This document shows positions 56,901-64,000 of a DNA stretch of 64,000 bases, piece by piece. A program made the position numbers and the translations under genes. Position 1 is the stretch's first letter. Each line of letters opens with the position of its first letter. Source of the DNA: Pelecanus crispus (Eukaryota; Chordata; Aves; Pelecaniformes; Pelecanidae); contig NC_134662.1 of the NCBI RefSeq assembly GCF_030463565.1, forward strand, positions 5,495,001 through 5,559,000, written 5' to 3'. The notes below the pieces were generated by a model. The model was given only the letters and a program-made list of their open reading frames with translations. It had not been told where the DNA came from and did not search any database.

Positions 56901-59662
56901 AGAATGCCAGAGTGCTACATTCGTGGCAGCACGATTAAATACCTGCGTATCCCCGATGAAATAATTGACATGGTGAAGGAAGAGGTGGTGTCCAAGGGCA
57001 GAGGCCGTGGCGGGATGCAACAGCAGAAGCAACAGAAGGGCCGTGGTGTTGGAGGTGCTGGACGAGGTAATGATCCTGTTTGTTTTTTCAGCTCGGAGAG
57101 GGGTGAGCGGGATCCCTGCCTTTAAATTTCACCTCTTGTGCAAGGAATGGCTCTTGCTTCCCAGCTTTAAACGCGGGGCTGTGTGTCTGGGAGAAGCTGG
57201 GGCTGCTCCTGTGCAAGATCTAGCCGAGCAAGCGTGTTGCCTCGCTTGTAAGGCAGCCTCTGCCAAAGAATAGAAAGGATTCGTGCCAGGGATGTGCCTC
57301 CCTCGTTACTGGGGTTGGGCAGAAGCTTAAGAGAGTCTGAACTTGACTGTTTCTACCCCTCCTGGCTAGTTTAGGAGCGTGGCCCTGCAAAACTGCTGTC
57401 TGTTAGCTTAGCAAGTCAGGGAGGGAAACAAATGGCTATTTTGTTTGAAAATAGACTGTGCTCTGACCGTGGCAGTGGTAGAAAAACATCATCTTTTCTG
57501 CCATTATAATGGGCCTTTTGATCTCCTGACTTGTTCATCTATTTATTTATTTATTTTTAAATATCTGAGTGTTTGCGTTACTCCTGCTCGACGTGAATAA
57601 TTCGTGTTTCTGATAAAAGGGGAGGTTGCCACTTACAAAGAAATAGGTCACCCAAACAACTCTTCCTTCCTTGTCCCACTTTGCGTGGCTAGGTGATCTC
57701 GGAGCACTTCAGCTTGGGGATATATTCGTTCTTTTCTCCCCAAACCGTCCTGCTGGAAGCCCGAGAGCCGTTTCTCTCCTTTCCTGCTCACCCCTCCCGC
57801 CACGTCTTTGCGATGCACTTTGTGGTCACCTGGCTCGGCCCCAGGGTTGCTCTCAGTACGGGCTTAGCCTGCAGTAGGAGCTGAAAATCCTGAGTGCGCT
57901 CACTTGCTACAGCAAAATTGGGTTTCGCCGGTGAAATCTTAGGTTTTAAAAGGAGCCCTGGGGACTGAGACACCGACGGGCAAAGACTCTCTGCGGAGCA
58001 CCCTTAACGAGCTGCCTGCTTTTTGACTATGCAAGGAATCCTGGTAGGACGGCTGGGATCTACCTGGGGCCATCACGCCACGCTGGGACGCGCGACGTGC
58101 GGCGTCTCTGAATCCCAGGGACTTCTGGAGGAAAAACCCCTGCGATTTTTGCTGCCTGTGCTACCGCTTGGAAGCCCCGAGCATGCAGAAGTGACCTTTA
58201 CAAATCTGAAGGCGCCTTTATTTTTCCTCCTTCCCTTTTCAGTGTCCAAAGCACTTGGCATAACAGCTTTTCTGGATATGGTTATTTGGACAAACATTTT
58301 AGCTGAAATATTTTCTCTGCTGTGGAAATATCCACCTTGCGGAGAGCAGAGCTGAGCTCTCTTTGAGGTGGAGTTCCCTGCTGTTTTGATGTGCAGCTTA
58401 AATTCGCTGATGGAATATTTTGAAGGGAAGCTTCGGCATTTGCTAATTAGCTAAAAGGTTTGGCTCTCATTACTGAGACATGAAGGAAGGAGAGAAAAAA
58501 AAAAAAAAAGGCAGGACAATTTTGTTGAGAGGCCAGCAGGCAGATGTAAAGCTATAATTGTGCACACAGTTGAAAGGATTATTGTTTCTGACACTGGTAA
58601 TCCTTCATCTTTTACTTCTCGGCTTGCCAAATTCACAAGTACGGCAGTCTTTGCTCGGCTTTGCTGGGAGCAGCCGGAGCCCCTCGAGCATCCCGAGGAC
58701 TGCAGGGTTAGGAGCAATTTTCTTTTGCCTCTGGCTTAGGCACGTCTCCTCAGCGAAGCACACAGAGCAGAGGGCTCTGGAGAAGCTCTTCTGCCTGTTC
58801 CCCAGACTGCATCTGCTTTGGGTTCTGCCCTTTTTGTGGACAGCTGGCAGGGTAAATCCACCGTCCCTTTATCGCTTGCATGCCACGATAAAAATGACTG
58901 CCTGCAATTGCTTTCTGTTTGTTTGGGGTGAATCTGAGCAGCGAGGGAAGGACGAGGGTGGGCTCAGCAGCTCCCAACGACAACGAAGGTCGCAGCTCTC
59001 GGGCACGAGGATGCTCGTACGTCTGCAGCAGGGCTCATGGCAGCCTCCCGGTTCCCGCTGCCTTCTGGCAGCATGCTGTACCCAGTGCCCGCTCTGGAAC
59101 GGTGGATCACTCCATCCAGCAGCGGGGCCGGGACAGAGGGATGTATTTTTTTCTGGTTTTGTAGCAGTCTTCAAAACGAGTCGCTCTCTTCATTTTGGTT
59201 TGCCCTTACAGCTTTCAGGGGACGTAGTACAACCCGCTCATCCCACTGGATTTGAAATATGGTACCTCTCCCTCGGTTCCATTTTTTCAGAAGAATTTAA
59301 CTTCAATTTACACCAGTAGCACAGCTAGCTAGAGGGCACGTTAACACACCGGGGAGGTACTGCTGAATGTGCCGGTGAGGGGGGATGAGTTTATGCACCC
59401 CATGAATCTGGAACTGGCAAGGGAGAAGTCTAAAGGTCCTGTCTCTGCAAAGACTAGAAAATAGGCTGGAGTTTGGGTAAAAGATAAATAACTGAAAAGC
59501 TCTGAGTGGTTGGGAGACGTTGCTAGCTTACAGTGATGCTCTTACCTCTGTGCTCTTCCTTTCTGCCCCGTAGGTGTGTTTGGTGGCCGTGGCCGAGGAA
59601 TACCGGGCAGTGGAAGAGGCCAGCAGGAAAAAAAGCCAGGCAGACAATCAGCAAAGCAATGA
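53968..59662 (+). CDS. LSM4: U6 snRNA-associated Sm-like protein LSm4
   Basis: Subunit of the LSm2-8 ring (binds U6 snRNA 3' end, splicing) and the LSm1-7 ring (mRNA decapping, P-bodies). Exons: 53968-53970 (only the ATG), 54091-54132, 54266-54364, 56883-57066, 59574-59662; together 417 nt, 138 residues. The Sm fold is [48 protein letters not shown] and [18 protein letters not shown] (Sm1 and Sm2 motifs). The C-terminal RGG-like tail is [17 protein letters not shown] ... [15 protein letters not shown], typical of LSm4 and important for P-body association. It ends GRQSAKQ, one residue shorter than human (139). Splice phases are consistent. A start codon alone in exon 1 is as in mammalian LSM4. 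Divergent from PGPEP1. Confidence 0.97.
54365..56882 (+). other. LSM4 intron 3 (2.5 kb)
   Basis: Mixed-composition intron. It holds a GC-rich patch at about 55540-55660 with a CTCF-like motif (55599-55617), a G11 run near 55868 and an AT-dinucleotide patch TATATATATACGTATATATA at about 56291-56310. No further exon is supported. Confidence 0.45.
57067..59573 (+). other. LSM4 intron 4 (2.5 kb)
   Basis: No gene recognised. A (TTTA)n-like stretch at 57538-57558 and an A-run at about 58496-58509 are the only simple repeats. The many short frames have no supporting context. Confidence 0.45.
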
Positions 59663-62272
59663 GAGGCTGTCTGCGCCCTGGCCGGGGACAGTGCTGCGAT
59701 GCCGTTTGGTTTTTATCACCTCAGGATTGCCATGTGTTCAAAAGCGTTACCTTTCTACTCTTCCGTCGGTTGATCAGTGCCCAAATCATGTAGTTTTGGA
59801 AGCCCCTCGCAATTTAATCTGGTAAAGTGGAGCTATTCGCTCCTTGTAGTCAGCAGGTCATTGGAAAGATTTTAAAAAATCATTCATGGTTAAGGACCTA
59901 AGTTCTGCCTTCCTCTGAGAGTGAAAGCACTATTTAATTTTTCAGGGTCACCGGGTTTAATTTCAAAGATTAGCCACGTACAGTGGTATAAGAACGAAGG
60001 CAAACACTTTCTGGATTGTTTGGATTTTTTTTTTTAATACTTGAAACTTGGGAAACTTGTTGCATTTGTAACAGATGTGAGTGTTTTGGTTTAAAAACAC
60101 TGAACTTGAGGATATTGTATCTTAAGGGTTTGGAGGGTTTTTTTAAAACAACAAACTTTTAAGCTATTGCTTGTCTCCTGTTTCTGGCCGGTCAGTTCTG
60201 TCTCTCTCCTACAGCTTAAAGGAGAACTTGGGACGAACATTGCATTGGCCTTCAAGTGTTATTTCCAAGAGAGCTTTTGTGATAAATGACGGTTTCCCAA
60301 TTAGTGTATTACTAATTTGACTTCGGAGTAGAAGTTTCCTTTAAAGGAAAGGGTTTTCCCTGTTTTTCTTGTGGAAGGCTGGTGTGCCCCTTACTCTTTG
60401 TGTTTGGGTTTGTTGGGGTTTTTTTTTGAGAAGCAACCGAGCTGTTCAGTTGATTTATTTCCCACTTTGAAAACTCTCTCCCTTGTGCCTGTGACACAAA
60501 GTCCTGAACATTCAACAGTATTTCTCAAGCTTATTTCTTCTGGTACCTAGCGATTGACTTCACTGTAAGTACTTGTCACGTCCTTTCCTACTCTCCGATT
60601 ATCTTTCCTGGGGGACATAGAGCAGCGTGTGAGCGCGTCCCTCCTGTAGGTTAAGAAAGCTCCTGTGAATTCCCAGGTGGGGTTGCTCCAGTCTTCCATC
60701 CCACGGGGTGCAGGGTCCCACAAGCAAAATGCACCCGCAAAATATCCTGGCTGATCTGAATTGAATGTCTGCATGGGGGCACCGGGGGAAGAAAGAGGCT
60801 CTGGCTGTGCCTCAACCCCCTGAATGGATGAAATAGGTTAATTGTAGGGGAAAAGCTGATATTGTGACTTGTTCTGAACAGGTTTTTTGGTTTGGTTTTG
60901 TTTTGTTTTTTTACAACCGATTCCCATATTGAAACCTACTCTCTGCCATCACCACTGTATTGAGAACACGCGTAAAGAACATGCTTTTATATATACTTAT
61001 TTTTTTAATGTTTCTAGAACTCGTGCGCAGTGGTGAGTAGGAATAAATCGCCAACCTCTACAAAACGACTCACTCTCTCTGTCTGCAGCGGCGCTGAGCC
61101 CTGCCTGACCCCGCGCGCTCCCGCAGCCGGCCAGCTTTGCCTAAACCCTTGCTTGAGCCCTGGTGTAAGTAATAAATCCCCAAGCAGACGAGCTAAACCT
61201 TTGGTTCCTAACAGCAGCCACGTGTTCTCCGTGGCCGCTGTTCCTCGGCAAGGCATTAACCGGCAGTGCCAGCACTCGGTCCCCATCCTGGGCAAGCCGG
61301 CTTCTGCCAAGGAGCCAATTCCAGGCGATGGGAACGGGGCACACGTGTCCTCCCTCCTGGAAACTCGGTCTCGACGTAAACACCCGTGTGGCATTTTAAC
61401 AAAGCCTGGGCTGAGCCCTGTGTCAGACTTTCCCTTCCCAACCTGCTCCCTCCCTTTCGAGTCCCTCCAGCCACAGAAACTCCGTGTGCTACAGCTGCCC
61501 TGGTGAAAAAGGAAACGACTGCAGCGCTGTCTGGATTTAAGGTCTGTTCTGGCCAGATAAATCTTCACCACAACAATGGGACCTTTGGCTTCAGCTCAGG
61601 GTAGAGTCCTCCAAGTACGCCTTATCTCCTGGCAAAGCTCTGGGGTCAGGCGTTGCAGCTCGTTAAGTTCTGCTTTCGTTTAATTACAAGCACGAGCTTC
61701 AGCAGCCTTCCCTGCTTGCCTCCCCCCTTCCTTTTTCCACCTCTGTAGGAATATTTTTGTCCCGAGCCATGGCGCAGCCCCTGCGAGGGCAATTGGCCCC
61801 ACGCGGCAGCAGGTTGGGGGGAAGATGGCTCTGCATAAGAGCGGCATCAAGCCTGGGCGATGATGCGACGCTCATCTGCGGCTTTGGGCCTTTTTGCCCC
61901 AAAAACAGGTGTCTGGGGCCATTGTGTGCTCCGACCCTGCCCCGTGGCAGCGCGGGGAGGCGAGCCACGGCTAGGAAAAAAAAAAAAAAAAAACCAAAAC
62001 AAAAAAAAACAAACAGGGAGGAGCAAGATAAAAGCAACAAACAGAGAGGAGGAAAAAGGTCTGAGCCTCGCTGCTGGCGTGGGTGGGTGCGCGCAGCCTG
62101 GCAGGGCTGGAAAGACGGGGCTGGGTCATGGGGGACCCAGCAAAAGCTACCCTGGAAACCCTCCCTGCTCCCTTCCCCTGACATTTTTGTGGCGACCGGG
62201 CCCATGGCAGCTCCAGCAGCCGTGGGGCCATGTCGCTGGCGCTGCGGCACGGCGCTGCCGGCCGCCCCGCGG

Positions 62273-62279
62273 TGAGTCA
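62273..62279 (+). promoter_or_regulatory. AP-1 (TRE) motif
   Basis: Perfect TGAGTCA (extended GTGAGTCAT) in a CpG-rich stretch downstream of LSM4. A 7-bp match can occur by chance; it gains weight only from two further AP-1-type sites within 1.1 kb. Confidence 0.35.
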
Positions 62280-63119
62280 TAACTTCTGTGCCTCGCTGGG
62301 GAGGCAGCACAGGAATAGTTACACACCAGCCGCCTGCGACGCGGAGGGAGTGGCTGCCGAAATATTTCAGGGCTGCGCTAAGCAACTAAAAATACACGTC
62401 AAACCCTCCTCCTTCTTTTTCCTTTTTAAATGTGTTTTTCTTTTCTTTCTATTTTTTTTTTTTTTTTTAAATTCTTGGTTTTGCTTGTTGGAGGCCCCTG
62501 GGGGCAGCACGGCCCCTCGGGGCTTCCTCGGGGACCGGCACAGGTTTGGGGGCAGGCGCTGGCAGCCGGCGACTTCTTGTTTTCCCGGCTCAGTTCCTCT
62601 CTCCCTCTCTGCGACGATGACTAAGAGGCGGCTTCCCCTGTGCGCCCGGTGCCCGCGGTGCAAATCCCGTGGCGGCAAACGTTTTCCTGCTCGTTCCCTT
62701 TTTGGGCGGCGGCTCGGCGTGCCAGGAGGGCAGGGGGATGCAGGTGCATCCACGGTAGCTCGTGGGCATCTCGGCATCTTGCTTTGGGTCCAGCCCGCGT
62801 CCTCGGTGGGAACTGTGGGTGTCGAGCGGTGGCACGGCACCTTGTCCCGGCTCCTGTCCGGAGTGGGATCAGGCAGCACCGGTGTAACGGAGCTGGTTGT
62901 GCGCAGGGAATGGCCCTGCCGGGGCCAGGGAAATGGGGAGAGCGGGAGCCGTGCGGGGACCCGCCGCGCTCGGAGGGGCGAGGGTGCTCCGGCAAACGCG
63001 GTCCCACTCGAGGCTCGTCACGCCTCGCCGAGGTCTGGCGGTGGCGTGGATTCATCAGAAATCCTCACCGCCTGCTCCAGGGTAAATATAGCCCGGCTGG
63101 CAGGTGGCAAGGCGCAGCG

Positions 63120-63126
63120 TGACTCA
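63120..63126 (+). promoter_or_regulatory. AP-1 / NF-E2-like motif
   Basis: Perfect TGACTCA in the context GCAGCGTGACTCAGTGGGC, close to but not matching a full Maf/NRF2 antioxidant response element (the second half is GT rather than GC). Confidence 0.35.
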
Positions 63127-64000
63127 GTGGGCGCTTGCGGGGCCGAGCCGGGCTCCGACGCCTCCGGGAACGGCAGCTTCGGCCCCCAGCCGAGGTGATG
63201 GTGGCACTGCCACCGGCTCTGTGGACGGGGATAGCCCCGCTCGTGCTCCCCACGGGTCTGCCCTCCCGGGAGGCGGAAGGGGCCACTGAATCATGACCCT
63301 CATTAAATGCTCATTAGGAAAATGAAGCTGCCGGCTTGCCGCAGGCATCGGGCTGCCACGGGCAAGACAACCTGCGGTGTCTCCGGTTTGGGGACAAGGG
63401 ACACGTGGGACCAGCACCAGTGGTGACAGGCTGGGAGCATGTGGCGGGGGGGGGGACAGGGACACAGCAGGACGAGACCTGGGGTGCTGCGACCCTCGGG
63501 GAGGGATGCCGGGGGGGGTGCCGGGGTTTTGCTGGCGGGTGCCGGTGGCCGGGCCCGGCTGGAGCACGGCTCGTGGCTCACATCCCTGGCCGCCGGCCAG
63601 CCGCTCTTCCAGGGAGGCCCCGGGGCCGGTTCGTTCCTCCCTGCAACTGATTAAAGCACCTACAGCCAAAGCTGGTTCTCATTTCGTCCCGCTGCAGCCC
63701 GCGTTGCGATGGGGGGGAGGGAGGCGGGGGTGCAGGCAGGGTGCAGGCAGAAGCACATATGTGGATGCCCGCGGAGCGCACGCCGATGCCCGTGGGGTGC
63801 AGGCAGCCGTGCCCATGGGCGCGTCCCCAGCCGGCGGGTCCCTGTGCGGTGCCGGGGCGGGGGGGAGCTGCCCTCCCCAGTCCCTGTGTCCCCCCCCCCA
63901 CCCCGGTCCCTGTCCCTCGCCGGCCCGGTTTCGTCAGGACGGAAAGTCTGAACCTGCCGGTCCGGCCGCCGGCCGCACCCCTGATGACGGGTTTGCAGCG

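Larger units (their letters stand above)
59663..64000. other. LSM4 3' UTR and downstream intergenic region
   Basis: The first part is the LSM4 3' UTR of unknown length; the first AATAAA I see is at 61042-61047, another follows near 61168. Beyond that no coding sequence is recognised; in particular no JUN-family basic-leucine zipper, although JUND would be next by synteny. Composition becomes GC-rich and CpG-rich again from about 62.2 kb. Three AP-1-type motifs lie at 62273, 63120 and 63287. A long A-run (61978-61994) and T-run (62452-62468) are present. Confidence 0.5.

Noticed and set aside
61978-62010. A-run followed by A-rich sequence as a possible retrotransposed pseudogene tail
   Set aside because: No gene-derived sequence or target-site duplication is recognisable next to it.
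61014-63200. JUND expected here from synteny
   Set aside because: None of the frames contains the basic region, leucine zipper or N-terminal JUN motifs; the gene must lie outside the window if present.

Overview
This window is vertebrate nuclear DNA and almost certainly avian. It carries the intron-rich, single-copy gene block ISYNA1 - SSBP4 - LRRC25 - GDF15 - PGPEP1 - LSM4. That is the order of human 19p13.11, which in birds lies on a small GC-rich microchromosome (chicken chr28-like by established synteny). The only interspersed repeat I could recognise is a short CR1-type LINE tail, which fits a bird. The species cannot be named from the sequence.

Layout: (1) 1-26 kb is extremely GC-rich and packed with tandem repeats. 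ISYNA1 (+) lies at 1.2-4.8 kb and SSBP4 (-) at 5.6-18.8 kb; they converge on a 200-N assembly gap (5149-5348) that hides the last coding exon of both. LRRC25 (+) follows at 21.1-23.0 kb, then a 61-bp minisatellite at 24-25.3 kb. (2) GDF15 (-) occupies 26.0-28.5 kb with a TATA promoter and an AU-rich 3' UTR. (3) 28.5-37 kb is intergenic with no gene I can support. (4) PGPEP1 (-) spans 37-53.3 kb and is AT-richer, with large introns and probably a long 3' UTR. (5) A CpG-rich bidirectional promoter at 53.3-54.0 kb separates PGPEP1 from LSM4 (+, 54.0-59.7 kb). (6) 59.7-64 kb is intergenic DNA on the side where JUND would be expected by synteny; no JUND coding sequence is inside the window.

The genes are unrelated in function: inositol synthesis (ISYNA1), LIM-domain transcription cofactor (SSBP4), leukocyte membrane protein (LRRC25), stress hormone (GDF15), pyroglutamyl peptidase (PGPEP1) and RNA-processing ring subunit (LSM4). 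They are linked by conserved synteny, not by a pathway. I found no evidence of a new biological system. The most useful observations are four single-base excesses in C/G runs that break the frame of otherwise intact SSBP4 and GDF15 exons, the gap that removes two gene ends, a perfect RFX X-box palindrome with a second close copy in an SSBP4 intron, a perfect ATF4/CHOP-type element upstream of GDF15, and the many unusual minisatellites. The very long apparent open frames of 1-26 kb are by-products of stop-poor GC-rich tandem repeats and are not annotated as genes.
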